Shown one piece after another: positions 25,141 through 54,421 of a stretch of 64,000 bases of DNA (its first letter is position 1; each line of letters opens with the position of its first letter). Both the position numbers and the translations under genes were made by a program. Location: contig NC_090183.1 in NCBI RefSeq assembly GCF_024679245.1, positions 26,397,809 to 26,461,808 on the forward strand. Reading direction: 5' to 3'. The DNA comes from Pseudorasbora parva (taxonomy: Eukaryota > Chordata > Actinopteri > Cypriniformes > Gobionidae). The notes under the pieces were generated by a model. The model did no database searches. It saw only the letters and a list, made by a program, of their open reading frames with translations, and was not told the DNA's origin.

Positions 25141-25815
25141 AGAACAATTGCATTTGACAGACTTTGTTCTGTGGAGTTCTGTGGTAAAGCCTCCTCAGAG
25201 GAAAGAGAAGAGTACCATTGACGTCCATGGCCACTGTGGAATAGTCACCTGCGTCAAACACACAGCTTTCTTCTTAAACAGCTATACTGACTGCTCTCTG
25301 TCACCCTGAGTGAGCCGAGGTCAGGTTTCATGGTCACAGGCACTCAGGACCATCAGTATATGTACTTTGTTGCATTTGTGTATCCATATTGAGTCTTAAC
25401 GCTATAGATTAATTTTTAAGTGATATGGTGCCTTTTTACTCCCTTAACTTTAACACAGGTTTGCCATGACACATTTTATAGTTTCGGTTAGGAGACCTGC
25501 AAATCGATTTGATTTAGCATTTACTCTCAACCAATGAAAGTCAGTGAAATTTTGGACCTGTATCAAATTGTAAATGACAACCAAGGGAGGTTGGACATTT
25601 GCAGACTGGGTAGGATTGCTTGAGAATGATTTTGTCTTCATGTTTAAAATCTCTGTACACAAGTTTATTTTATGAATATTTATTTAATCATTAAAATATT
25701 AAAATTCTATGATACAAATTTTCTTAGGTTTTTCCACTATTCAACTGTGACAGGAAAACAAACAAAAAAAGTTAAAAAAAAAAAAAAAAACATTTCAGAG
25801 CAGGTGGAGATCCGT
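25141..25815. other. Convergent 3' regions of atg4b (+) and dtymk (-)
   Basis: Only 675 bp separate the two stop codons. On the plus strand the nearest poly(A)-like signal after atg4b is ATTAAA (25690-25695). On the minus strand TTTATT (AATAAA in reverse) lies at 25664-25669. If both are used, the two transcripts overlap tail to tail over at least tens of bases. An A-run of 18 or so lies at 25774-25791. Confidence 0.5.
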
Positions 25816-27869
25816 TCACCTCCACAGCTCTCCAACTGGTTGATTCTCGACTAAACTTATGATGTCCTCACTCAGAAGCTTAATATCTTTATGCACCTCT
25901 TCTATGGTCCTTGCAGCATCAATCACCTAGATGAAGAAAGACAAAAGATAAACTAATTTAAAGCTAGTTACCTACTGTAAATGTACAATAATTAGGATAA
26001 CACTAAATAAATCACCTTCCAGTTGACTGAGGAATCTTGCATGAGCTCTTCAAACCTTTGCTGAACTGCGCGCTGGAAAGCGCTCGTCTCATACCGTTCA
26101 ATTCCATATTCGCCACGGTTTTCTGCCATACTAGGATTAAGCTGCAGAAACATCACCATGTCTGGTTTCGGAAGGCCCACATCTGGATTCATGCACCACT
26201 CCAGAGAGAAGCCCTGAACATATACATCAATTAAATTAAATGTCTCTACATATGCACAGATTTAGATCATGTTAACTGTAAAAACTAAAAATAATCATTT
26301 TCAGAATATGCACCATTTCAAAAATATATAAAAAGTTTGGGGTTTGTAAAAATGTTTTGTTAACACTTACAATAAGGTTACATTAGTTGATGTATTAACT
26401 AACATGAACTATTAAAACATTTGTATTCATCTTTTTTAATGTTAGTTAATATAAATCCAGCAATTCATTGTTTGTTCATGTTAGTTCAGTGTAAACGCTT
26501 GATTTTAATAATGTATTAGTAAATGTGTAAATTAACATTAATTTAGATTAATACATGATGTAGAAGTATTCATTCTTAATTCATGTTAACTAATGAAACC
26601 ATATAGTAAAGTGTTACTAATGTTTTTTAAAATCCAGTAAAACATTGTGATATATTATACAGTACCATTCAAACGTTTGGGGTCAGTATGATACATTATG
26701 AACATACTTGTACATTAATAAAATTATTTATACATTAATAAAGAAAAAAAATATTCTCCCTGTATTTGTTAAAGCTGCTGTTCGACTTCGTAGCTTTTTT
26801 TGTGTTCAAGAGTTACAAAAAATATATAATGAGAATGTACAACATTAATCCATTTTCCAAACCGTGTTTTTGTCTTCCTCTGAATCATCATAGCACACTT
26901 ATAAGTATTTATATTGGGACTATTTCATGCCGGTTTGGCAGGAACTGCTGCGGAGGAGCACAGTAAACAGAGAGAAGGAGCTCCAGCTGCAATGTTCTTC
27001 CGCAAGACGCATGCAGTTCTATTTATTAACTGCGCTAGAGCACCAAAAGTTACGGACTGCAGTTATGGACATTAAAACGTAACACTTACAGGCTTGGCAC
27101 TAGTAAAAGCCACTCCTGAAAACGCATAACGGTCCACCACTAGATTAATACCTTCTTCCAACTTCCGTTTCATCAGAGGCCTGAAGTCAGAAAACAGAAA
27201 TGTATTGGTTGACAATATATTTACTCAATGGATGATAAATCGATTAAACATTCCTGTGCATGCACTTCGCTGGATTAATAATAAAACTCTTGCGGGTTAA
27301 CATACACCATTTCCCATCGGTTTGCAGAAAACAGCAGGTGAACAGTGTGATCCTCCAGATTACTCTTTTTCTCCAGATACGAACTGATGAGCTGCCCAAT
27401 CTTAGTGGACCTGTCTGTATAGAAAACAGTTGATCAGTAGAAGAAATACAGAATTGAACATTTATAAGGCGGTCTCAAACCCTTATGAGCTGCCATGCGT
27501 TAAGTTAGTTAAAGGTAAATTATGTTTTCTGCTGTTTTTTATAACGTTAACGTGAATTTATTTTCTTATGTTGTCTAGGTAGGCAGCTCCCTGACTGGGT
27601 TTTTGAGACGCGTTTATTTATATCACAAGCGTTGCACACGTTTAATAAACATATACGAGCCGCAAATATTGCGGGAATGCTTGACTATCACGTTATTATT
27701 ACAGAATCTTTCTAGATAAAGAGCCACATAGGTTTTCACCAGGAAACCGCATAATTTCTGCCGCTCGTCCGCTCTGCTGTAGCGCCTGCACAAGTTTTTG
27801 GCATTGCGTGGTTTTCCCGGCTCTGTCAACTCCTTCCAGAACAATCAAAGCTCCTCTTCTGCAAGACAT
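25816..27869 (-). CDS. dtymk: Thymidylate (dTMP) kinase, 5 exons, 212 aa
   Basis: Minus-strand exons in order: 27869-27740, 27414-27306, 27180-27090, 26213-26016, 25926-25816. Phases close to exactly 212 aa, the length of human DTYMK. The enzyme phosphorylates dTMP to dTDP with ATP, the last specific step of dTTP synthesis. Visible motifs: P-loop [10 protein letters not shown] at about residues 13-22, the DRYAFSG block with D96-R97-Y98 for substrate binding, and a LID-like segment [11 protein letters not shown]. Intron 2 uses the donor GTATGT after the first two bases of Val80. An apparent upstream extension of the frame (to 27884) begins with TTG, so the ATG at 27869 is taken as start. The gene is convergent with atg4b; candidate minus-strand poly(A) signals (TTTATT on the plus strand, 25664-25669) fall beside the atg4b 3' end. 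Confidence 0.96.
26361..26616. mobile_element. TAACACTTTACAATAAGG-type MITE in dtymk intron 3
   Basis: The left end TAACACTTACAATAAGGTTA is mirrored by ATATAGTAAAGTGTTA on the right, with AT-rich foldback arms (CATTAGTTGATGTATTAACT and TTCATGTTAACTAATG). 256 bp, non-coding, a common fish repeat type. Confidence 0.7.
26617..27089. other. dtymk intron 3, remaining part
   Basis: No exon or clear element. The word AGTACCATTCAAACGTTTGG with GGTCAGTATGA (26662-26690) is a common fish repeat fragment. The last 150 bp before exon 3 are less AT-rich but contain no recognised site. Confidence 0.35.
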
Positions 27870-28973
27870 GGCTCTTGAAAACAAGTGAAAAGGTGAACCA
27901 CGAACAGCAAGGAGGAAATACTAACAATGGTTAGCAAATCAATCCTAGGCCGTGATCTCTTTTTACGCGGTACTTTTCTGAAAATATAAATAAACCACCC
28001 CCTAAACAGTAGTATCGTCCTCCCAGTTCTACAGTGCCATTGAAGGGACAAATGCGATTCATTACGAATCGCGGAACTCGCAAGCACTGCTCCCAAGCAT
28101 AGGCTCCCAGTCAGCGGTTGTCAGTGAGGACAAGATATGAGCAAGTATAATAATATAACAACATATTATATATATTCATTTGCTTACGAAATGTATGTTC
28201 CAATATTTCTTAGGCAACTTAGTTTGATGAAAATTTTACATATTAACAAAATTGTGTCTTCCAAACATACCTAAATACACTTTTATAAATATACAAAAAT
28301 TTGTTTTCGTGAGATTTTGCATACTATTTCATCTGCCCGTGCGTGTCACGTCACGTCTGGGCAAGTTTCAGCTTTAGATCAGTGGGTGCTTCCAAATAAC
28401 ATTACTATATTAGGACTAGATTAATTATATATTTTTATTTAAAATGGTTTACTAATTTAGAAGACAAAAAGTCCATGGGGGAAAAAAAAGAAAAAAAGTT
28501 GGCCATATTTAGCCAATGTTGTGGAACTGTAAAAGGCAAAGGGAGAAGTCTGTGCGTGATGCAGCCAGGCCTTGGATTGTGAACATGGAGTCTGTAGAAA
28601 ACTATGGCTTGTTTCTTCACTCTGTCAAATATACATTTCAACTAACATTTGTTTAGCTGGTTTTATTTGCATTACCAGGAAAAACATGTTTTGTTGCAAT
28701 AGTTTTCGCTGATGAGCCTCAGGAGTTCAGCACAGCCCAAAATCTTGCAAAACTACCTGAACAATTTCAAGACAGGTTTGGAGCCACATGAGGTGAGTAA
28801 ATGAAAATACTTTTATTTTGGCTGAATTATTCCTTTCATATTGCATACACTGTAGTATTTTTTATATGGCATATGGCAAGAACCACATTATAAAATTTAA
28901 ATGATGTTTTTGCAAAACAAAAGAAAATACACAGAAAATAACAGAACAATGGCTTCTGAGTTCAGTTCTTTCA
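27870..28973. other. dtymk upstream region and agxt 3' flank
   Basis: 27870-28130 is the likely minus-strand dtymk promoter/5' UTR, less AT-rich than its surroundings; no TATA box was found. 28740-28840 carries an eroded right half of the GTTCACCC MITE family (ACATGAGGTGAGTAAATGA). The agxt poly(A) signal marks the right border. No gene is seen between. Confidence 0.4.
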
Positions 28974-29229
28974 TTTATTCATCAGAAAAATAAAACCTTA
29001 ATGATGAAAAATATAACAAGATGATGTTGTATTATAGCAGTTCTTAAATTCTTCAAACAAAACATAACTACTAATATTGTAGGCCTTGCTAGTTTTTCCT
29101 CATTTTTAGGTACAGTAATAAGCTAAAGTAATATGCAAGTTATTTTAAGGAGGGTGTTGTCACTAAAAACGATTGAATCCCACTGATATACTGTTAAAAA
29201 GCCGGACTTATTGATGAGCAGTCAAGCTG

Positions 29230-35198
<5,969 letters not shown>

Positions 35199-36617
35199 AA
35201 TGCTGCCGGTACACTGACAGTCTGAGGCAATGGTTAACTCATGTAAACTGTGGGCAAACCTTTCACCTGTTGGCCAATCGTCTCACTATGAGCCCTGACA
35301 TATGTACAGCCATATAAGAGTGAAGCTGAGCAGTGACAGCAGCTGTTTAATTGACATTTCATTCACTTTAGATTCTATTTAAACGTTATCTAAGACCACT
35401 TACCCGGAAATCCTAAAACCTTAAATCGTGTTTTAGATGATCATTTTTAATTTAAAACACAAATTAATTGAATACAAAGGCAAATTTGTAAAATAAAACA
35501 GGGCAAAATAATGATTTTTTTATTCTTGCATCTTTCAAATGTAGTTGGACATTCAGTGTGTAAAATACTCTTGAGAATGTCTGCTCATAAAAAATAACAA
35601 CTAGCCACAAAATATCAGTTTAATATCACAGATACATATTTGTTCAAAATTCTTTATTAGTGTATTTTTACATGTAAACCACTAAAGCAAGCTTTAAAAG
35701 TTCCAGTTTTTCTCTGAAGCTGGGTTAAACATTAGTTACTTATCTTTGGGGTGATGTAATCAAATGTATTTACATTTCCTGAAGAAACAAAAAATAGAGC
35801 TTTAACAACCTTGCACATTAACAATATTCATTATTAATTAACAACAACAAAAAAGAAGAAAAATCACCATATTCATATTTCAAGTACTCAGGATTAAGAA
35901 CCACTGGTCTAAGAGACCACGCATATATTTTAATAAATCAAAAATATATTTAACATTTATGTCAGGCAAGTCAAGTTTATTTATTTGGCACATTTTATAC
36001 TCATTTGTAATTCAAAGTGCTTTACACAGAAAATGATTTAAAATATTTATAAAATAATCTGTTTATTTTTTCACATTTTGTTTTAATTTTAAACAAAATT
36101 TTGGCTTAATAACCTGCTCTAAAATTCGGTAAAAAATGTTTCTTAAAAAGATATTTTGACAAATGTTCAAAACTTTCAATGAAAGCAAAACTTTCATTGA
36201 CTTTCATTGTATAAAATTTTTTTAATGAGAATTGAAACTTTTCGGTTACCAATATTCTTCAAAATATTTTATTTTATGTTCCACAGATGAAGCATAAGTC
36301 GAGCTGGAACAACATGAGGGGGAGTAAATAATGACAGAATTGCAATTTTTCGGGGAACTATCTCTTTACGATGAAATGATGAATGATGAAATGATAAAGG
36401 ATGAAATAATGTTTGTTTGCAATGTTTGTGTGAAGTGTTACCCAGAGCATTTTGGAATATACAACAACCAATCACAATAATCAGTTCAAATGAATGGTCA
36501 ATTAAAAAAATATTTACTCTATAATTAATACAGACAGGAAGAGAGCGCAGAAAATGGGCGGGGCTTCATAAGATCTAACGAGCGAGATATGTATTGAATG
36601 TGCTTTATGTGCTTTGT
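35199..36617. other. agxt upstream / allantoinase downstream intergenic region
   Basis: 1.4 kb between two minus-strand genes. A minus-strand TATA-like word (CTTATATGG, near 35311-35319) lies about 115 bp before the agxt ATG. 35963-36045 resembles the fish repeat TCAAGTTTATTTATTTGGCA. 36150-36366 carries an eroded GTTCACCC-family copy (right end GGGGAACTATCTCTTTA). No gene is recognised. Confidence 0.4.
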
Positions 36618-47305
<10,688 letters not shown>

Positions 47306-47480
47306 GTCTGCAATATCTTATGTAGCCTATATGAGTGTGTTACACTGTTTTGGCAGCTTTCAGTTTTCACAAAAACTTTAACTTTAGGGTCAATGTACCT
47401 TCCTCATTGATCTTCATGTGGATGTCAGCAGAAAGATAAAAGTTCTTTGACCTGTGTTGGTTCCTACTAGCCTGGTTGTA
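47306..47480 (-). promoter_or_regulatory. aln: Likely allantoinase 5' flank
   Basis: Sequence directly upstream of the allantoinase ATG (minus strand). It has no recognised box apart from AT-rich words, and is closed off at 47481 by a MITE. Listed only because it must hold the 5' UTR. Confidence 0.3.
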
Positions 47481-47909
47481 AAGCTACACTGTGTGATATT
47501 TTCCCCCATCTAGCGGTGTAAAGGTATATGACCATCCAGTGAATATTAGTTTCTGATCCTCTCAATTTCAATTTCGTATTAACTCCCACAGTAGCCGATT
47601 TAGTCCAAGATTAACATGGCTTCCAGTTCGACCTCGTCCATGAGTGCCATCGAGTGTTAAAACGCGAAAGGCGAAGCTTGAATTTATGGGTATGTCCCTC
47701 ATTGGCTAATGTACTTTCAAGATGGAGGGGCAACATGGCGACCAGCATTCGAACCCCTCACCCGTATGTATTTTCAATGGCGTATTATAAACTTACGAGA
47801 ATACTTTATTACTTGAAAGAAGTAAATATACATTAATGAGCACATATATTTTTGTAAGAATTAAGTGTTTTTAGCTAAGAATAAACTAAATAGTTACACA
47901 GTGTAGCTT
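47481..47909. mobile_element. MITE with AAGCTACACTGTGT ends
   Basis: AAGCTACACTGTGT at the left and ACACAGTGTAGCTT at the right are perfect 14-bp inverted repeats, 429 bp apart end to end. The interior has no gene. It lies 176 bp upstream of the allantoinase start. Confidence 0.8.
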
Positions 47910-48085
47910 TAAGACTGCACGATTTTCAAACTCGTCGGGTCACTGCTCTTTTCACACTGTATGACTATCTGGTGTAGCATTCAGTCACCACTGTGTTCAC
48001 ACTGCACGATGGATCAGCGACAGAGGGGTTCACACTGCATGACTGTACAAGAGGAACAATCGCCGACAACTCTCTCACAGGGTGC

Positions 48086-48215
48086 AAACTACGGGTTCGT
48101 CTCAATCATCTCCCTAGTCCTCTAGTGAGGGCACTGATCAGGACGTCAATGGGCTCACTCATCAGTGCCCTGACTACTGAACTAGGGAGGTGAGATTGAG
48201 ATGCACCCGTAGTTT
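48086..48215. mobile_element. Palindromic MITE, copy 2
   Basis: AAACTACGGGT / ACCCGTAGTTT ends enclose a 130-bp foldback (CGTCTCAATCATCTCCCTAG and its mirror) closely related to the copy at 14387-14525. Confidence 0.85.
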
Positions 48216-49248
48216 CCCAACTACACGTGCGATGTGACAAGTAAACAACACGAGATCACACGTGCGTCAGACCGGAGTTGTCACGCGACACTTGGAATTG
48301 TTATTAAAAATAATAAACTGCACAAAGTTTGCTCCAAATTGTCTGTGCGCTGATTTGTGGAGAAAAAGAAAAAAAATTATGGTGGAGGAAATTGTTGGAG
48401 AGACAGAGTGAACAAGGATTGTGTTCTACAAAGAGAGTTTGTGGTAAATAAATAATTTTGCAATGTACTGCTGCTGCAGCTGGATGTGCAACTGTTTGGG
48501 CTTTGTTTCTGTTTGATAGTATTGTAAATATATCTATAAAAAATACTGATACTCACCCTACTGATAATATTCTGGTCTATAACTCCTCCCTAAACCTCCC
48601 TCTGCCCTGTATCTCACTCTCTCATTGGCTGTCGGTCATTGCCGATGTCATTTTAACTGTCGAGATCCACTTTTGCGACACGACTGAAGCGTGATGTTGT
48701 GACGCTTCCTGCCATTTGTGCGTTTAAATCGGTTAAAATGCAGCGCTGCCTTCTCGGAATGCTATGCGGGCGTGTTAAAGTCGCTTGACGTCACCAAGCT
48801 AGCAGTATCCCTCTCAGATACTGAAGCTTTTGGGCCTCAATCGCCCCCCTGGTGAACGGTCCCAGTTTAGCCTCCCCTCTGTGTTTTCTAATGGACGCAA
48901 GGCAAACTAAACAATAAAATTACACTTCAAAAATTTTTGCCCCAAAGTTAGGGGGCAAAGAGAGTGTGGGCGGGCTTTTGATATCGTGACTGTACTTCCT
49001 GCTCTTCTTCCTGCTCTCTACTGTGCAACTCCGGTCCCGAAATCTCTACTGCGCAGACTCGGTCCCAAGATATTAGCGCCGTGCAGGCCGCCTGAAAGCT
49101 TCAAATCTGGCAAGCGGAAACGGATGATGTGGAGTTGTCCATATTTTTTTTACGGTCTGTGGACATTACCCATGGGAATAAAGTGGAGCGCAGCACAACA
49201 GAAATATTGCACGGACAAGTGGATCTCCACCTTTAAACTACACTGTGT
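48216..49248. other. Intergenic region, no recognised gene
   Basis: Mixed repeat-like sequence with GC-richer parts (48700-49130). A 125-codon plus-strand frame (48986-49363) runs on into the next element and shows no recognisable domain. Confidence 0.35.
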
Positions 49249-49772
49249 GGGCCCTATCTTGCACCCAGCACAATTGACTTTGTACACCGACGCATGTGTC
49301 ATTCCTATTTTGCACCTGCGCAAAGCGCGCTTTTCCCTCCACAGAAGCACATCGCTAAACTAGTGAATGAACTTGCGCTCCCTGGGCGGTTCAGCGCAAA
49401 AAAGGAGGCGTGTTCCGGTGCAAACAATCCCTGGTGCTATTTTGCTGTTCCATTAAACAGTTTGCGCCACTGACCAGAAAAAACCTAGTCTAAAGTCAGT
49501 GGCGCGTGGCGCGTTGTTCATTATGCTATTTTAAGGGCGCATGCTTGACCATAATGTATAGCGTGCACAACACGCATACACTTTGCTCATGTAATCTACA
49601 CAGATGCAACAGTTATTTTTGCAAATCATAAATTGTTACACTAAAAAAAAAAATATTAACAATATTGTGGTGTGCCACGAAGATGTGAAAAAATAGGCAT
49701 AAGTCTAGCTTACAAATTATTCAGGCTTATTGTAGTAATTAAGGATCAGACCTGTTTGCCCAATAGTGGCAA

Positions 49773-49773
<1 letters not shown>

Positions 49774-49860
<87 letters not shown>
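49774..49860. repeat. (AT)n microsatellite
   Basis: About 87 bp of pure AT inside the GGGCCCTAT element. Confidence 0.98.
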
Positions 49861-49863
<3 letters not shown>

Positions 49864-49996
49864 ACATCTGACAAATTGGTTTGTCCGTCAGAACCAGGAA
49901 AAAAAAATCGACTGAAAAAATAAAAAAACTGTTTAACCGATGCTATTTCCGGTGGGTTTCTCCCATCCCCATACAACACAACTTCTGTCTTTCACT

Positions 49997-50264
49997 CCCT
50001 TACGGAAGGAAAATATATTTACCAATATATTAGTTGAAATATATTTTAAAATATTGTAAATATATGGAATAATATATTGATGGTATTATAAAATATATTA
50101 TATATTCATGTAATATATTGCAAAATATACAAATGATTGCCGCTTTCAATATATTGCAATATATTGAAAGATATAAATATTAATTCCCATATATGTTAAT
50201 ATATTTCCTAATGTATTGCATGAAATTTTCCAATATACTGCAATATATTTTTGTTTCGTAAGGG
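49997..50264. mobile_element. Nested CCCTTACG element rich in AATATATT
   Basis: CCCTTACGGAAGGAAAATATAT at the left (first 20 bases CCCTTACGGAAGGAAAATAT) pairs with AATATATTTTTGTTTCGTAAGGG at the right. The interior consists of many AATATATTGC/GCAATATATT words. 268 bp. Confidence 0.7.
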
Positions 50265-50696
50265 CTGCTCTTACAAGAACATCAGTCTCCTCGGCTGTGA
50301 ACCGCTCCTGGCGTGCGCCTGGTAAATATGCCATAATGATAGCAATCCATAAGGGAACTTGCGCACCTGCTTTTAAAGGGAATGTTGGATGCCGCTCTGA
50401 TTGGTTTATTCCCGTTACGCCCAAACCACACCTATGAATAATGAAGCTACTTCAGACCAACCCATTTTAGATTTGCGCCGGGCGCAAGAGCCATTTATCC
50501 CGCCGGGAAAATAGCAACAGCGCCGAGACCCGCCCACAAAGTTACTTGCGCTCCGCGCTTTGACACATGCGTTTCAGATTGTTAAAATAGGGCCCTGTAA
50601 CTTTTTTAGTTTACTCTTAGGTAAAAACATTTAGTTCTTTCGAAAATATATGTGCTCATTAATGTATATTTACCTAGAAAACCTAAGAATACACCG

Positions 50697-51185
50697 CAGT
50701 CCCAGACGTATGAAGGACCAACCCTGCACAAATTAAAAATAAATAAATGAATGAATGAATGAATGAATAAGTAAATAAATGAATAAATAAATACATATAC
50801 ACACATGTAAATTAATAAACACACAAATAGATAAATAAATGTGATAATAGGAAAATAAATAACAGAAGAAACAACTTAAATAATATAAAAATAAATGTTA
50901 AAATGAATTAACAAATCAATAAAGTTAAAAAAATATATTTTTATAAAAGCAGAAAATAATAAAGGAAAGATAATACAATATTTTATTTGATTAAAAATGA
51001 ATCATTTATTTTATCAAGTCGTTTATTCTGTTATTTATTTTCCTATTATCACATTTATCTATTTATGTGTTTATTAATTTCCATGCGTGTATATTTATTT
51101 ATTTATTAATTTATTTACTTATTAATTAATTAATTAATTATTTTTTTATTTGTGCAGGGTTAGTCCTCCATACAGACGTAGTACT
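50697..51185. mobile_element. Long foldback with (AAAT)n/(ATTT)n arms
   Basis: CAGACGTATGAAGGACCAAC and CCCTGCACAAAT at the left are mirrored by ATTTGTGCAGGGTTAGTCCT and CCATACAGACGTA at the right. Arms are full of AAATA/TTTAT tetramer-like words, and AATGTGATAATAGGAAAATA pairs with TATTTTCCTATTATCACATT. About 490 bp. Confidence 0.75.
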
Positions 51186-51663
51186 GAAGAAAAAATAAAA
51201 TTGAGCAGAAGTACATAGGAGGGCGAGCCAGGCTGAAATATTCAGTAGATTGTTAATGAAGTCAAATTGTGTGGTAGTAGCAATAGGTTGGTTTTTGTGT
51301 GACAGGTGTGGACTCCTAAGGTTGTACTATCCTGTATCATTGTGTTTCTATTAGCAGTATTCTTTCTAAAAGCTTGTCTCTTTAAGACTGTATCAGGCGT
51401 CAGGCCCACACCAGAGCTTCTTTAGCTGGATAAATTATTCAGGGTATTGCTCTACTGAGCTGAGACAGAGGAACAGGAAGGGTTGGGAAGGAGAGAGAGT
51501 CACAAGAAGAGAAAAGCAGCCACCAGGGACTGCTCAGACTGGCATTGTGTCTAACTGAATGCTGTGGTTGCTCTGTGCTTGATGTGTCTTCCTGCCTGGG
51601 CCATATCCCAGGGCAAATCAAAGAAATGTCCCATTTTAATTCAAGTAATAAAAAAAAGAAGAG

Positions 51664-51668
<5 letters not shown>

Positions 51669-51710
<42 letters not shown>
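51669..51710. repeat. (GA)n microsatellite
   Basis: About 42 bp of GA in the allantoinase-kif1a intergenic region. Confidence 0.97.
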
Positions 51711-51712
<2 letters not shown>

Positions 51713-51833
51713 AAAAATATAACAAATGCAATAATGTACATCATTCAGTCTGAGTACTCTTTTCAAATAGAATTCAATCAGCATAAACTATAATATCCAC
51801 TACAGTATAATATTTATAATATAAATAAATATA

Positions 51834-52926
51834 CACCGATCAGGCATAACATTATTATCCAATATTGTGTTGCCAAAAGCCCTGACCCGTCGAGGCGTGG
51901 ACTCCACTAGACCCCTGAAGGTGTGCTGTGGTATCTGGTACCAAAATGTTAGCAGCAGATCCTTTAAGTCCTGCAAGTTGCGAGGTGTTCCTCTATGGAT
52001 CAGACTTGTTTGATCAGCACATCCCACAGATGCTCGATTGGATTGAGATCTTGGAGGAATTTGGAGGCCAAGTCAACATCTCAAACTCGTTGTGCTCCTC
52101 AAACCATTCCTGAACAATTTTTGCTTTGTGGCAGGACACATTATCCTGCTGAAAGAGGCCACAGCCACCAGGGAATACTGTTTCCATCAAAGGGTGAACA
52201 TGGTCTGCAACGATGCTTATGGATGGCCAAAAGCATCACACTGCCTCCACCGGCTTACCTTCTTCCCATAGTGAATCCTGGTGCCATGTGTTCCCCAGGT
52301 AAGCGGAGCACACGTACCTGGCCATCCACGTGATATAAAAGAAAACGCAGAATCAGACCAGGCCTGCTTCTTCCATTGCTCCGTGGTCCAGTTCTGATGC
52401 TCACGTGCCCAGTGTTGGCACTTTTGGCAGTGGACAGGGGTCAGCATTGGCACCTTGACTGGTCTGTGGCTACGCAGCCACTTCCGCAACAAACTTCGAT
52501 GCACTGTGTATTCTGACACCTTTCGATCAGAACCAGAATTAACTTCTTGAGCAATTTGAGCTACAGTAGCTCGTCTGTTTGATCGCATCACATGGGCCAG
52601 CCTTCACTCCCCACTTGCATCAATAAGCCATGACCCTGTCGCCAGTTCACCGCTGTTCCTTCCTTTAGACCACTTTTGATAGATACTGACGACTGCAGAC
52701 CGGAAACACCCCACAAGACCTGCAGTTTTGGAGATGCTCTGACCCAGTCGTCTAGCCATCACAGTTTGGCCCTTGTCAAACTCGCTTAAATCCTTATGCT
52801 TGCCCATTTTTCCTGCTTCTAACACATCAACTTTGAGGTCATAGTGTTAACTTGCTGCCTAATAGTAACAGTAACAGGTGCTGTGATAAAGAAATAATCA
52901 TGTCATAATGTCATGCCTGATTGGTG
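51834..52926 (-). mobile_element. Near full-length Tc1-like transposon (family 2), dead
   Basis: Terminal inverted repeats CACCGATCAGGCATAACATT (left) and AATGTCATGCCTGATTGGTG (right) are flanked by TA (51832-51833, 52927-52928), the Tc1/mariner target. On the minus strand a transposase starts near 52825 ([14 protein letters not shown], helix-turn-helix region with SKTAGLVGC). It continues as RRATVAQIAQEVNSGSDRKV, EHQNWTTEQWKK, then ADHVHP and the core block FQQDN, and ends with TFRGLVEST. Frameshifts, stops and a gap where the first catalytic aspartates should be make it inactive. Confidence 0.9.
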
Positions 52927-52929
52927 TAT

Positions 52930-54367
52930 TTGCAGTTAAACATTTCTTTACTGTGCAGCATTGGTGATGTTATATATGTATGTTTCTAAATCTTTGTAAC
53001 TCACACACATATTGTCATGAATGACTTGGATATTTATGAGTGATCAAGAATGATCTCTCTGCGTAAATGGTCAAACTTTTGAGGAAGGGGCATGTTAACA
53101 AAATAGGGTGAGATAAAGAGGTGGTAGGAAGAGTAAAACATGCAAAAGATAATAGAATGAAAAGGAAGACAAAGACAATAAGAAAATAAGTCCCAGATAA
53201 AGTAAATTACTTGTTTATTTGCTCAACATAACAACTGAATTAATTTGAATCTGATTTGGGTGAAACCAAAAGGGCAACTGCCATGTTCTGGATGTGCCAT
53301 GGGTGGTCTGTGCCTCTTCCCTCTATTGTACATGGACCGGCCAAACAATAGCTTTGACCTGCTCATAAACACTGAATCATCATTACAGCATTCAGTGCGA
53401 CTGATGTGCTGGCCTGTTTTTCTTTGTGACATATGCAGAGTCACATAGAGGCTAAATAAAAAGCATTCTGACTTTGAATCGCATAATAACCTCTGTTTTC
53501 TTTAAAAGATGGCTATCAATGCCTTCCCCCCCTTTTGCATAAATATAGCTATTTCACTCTTCAATATTTATATATTACTCCACTAATGTTACTTTAATTG
53601 TTTAAATATACTCTTAAATAATTATTTAATTATTAGAAGCCCAACATAAGTCTTGTTTTGTTTAGAAATGCAAAATATATGGTAATGGCATTACTTAATC
53701 TTGATTCCATTATGAGATGTAATTCTTTATTGGTATCATTTCCTTTTAGTCTCTCTAATTCAGAAAATGCAAAGAGGGGTTGAGTCAGAATAATAGAGGC
53801 GGATTAATGTCAGTGGGAAAAGCTTCCTTTACATGGGTTTACTGGATTTGTGGGGAGAGCACAGTCCAATTTGCTGTAATAGTTTGTGAACGAGTAATCC
53901 CACCAGAAAGCTGATTTTTCTTGACAGATAGCTCACAGGAAAGGCCAAATTGAGGCCAAATATTATTTACACTTCTTTGCAATTCAATTTTTTTTAAATG
54001 AAAAGGTGGAATGTTTTAAATAAGCAATACTGTTGAACCATAATCTCTGAAAATTGTATTTATAGCATTTTTGATTTGAATAATTTTTACATTTAATTTA
54101 TTTTATCTATTTTTATTAATTTGTATTTATATACATTTTTGACTCTTAATAAAATGTATAAATACAGAGAATTAACTAAATATGTTTTTAGCATAACCAT
54201 TGAACATCAAAGTAAAAAAATAAAATAAAATAATAATACATTTTTATTATTATTTTTATTTTTATTATAATTTATTATTTATTATTTTATCATTTATTAT
54301 TTATTATAATAATAATTTATGTTAATAGAAATGATAAACAATTAATTTGAATTTAAATGAATTAATA

Positions 54368-54421
<54 letters not shown>

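Larger units (their letters stand above)
49249..50595. mobile_element. Element with GGGCCCTAT ends
   Basis: Left GGGCCCTATCTTGCACCCAG and right TTAAAATAGGGCCC ends form imperfect inverted repeats 1347 bp apart. Sub-terminal GCGC-rich pieces (TTGCGCTCCCTGGGC / AAGTTACTTGCGCTCC) recur on both sides. It contains a long (AT)n and a nested element. No transposase frame. Confidence 0.65.

Noticed and set aside
27699..27884. Longer dtymk N-terminus beginning upstream of the ATG at 27869
   Set aside because: The upstream codon is TTG, not ATG, and the family protein starts at the [13 protein letters not shown] position.
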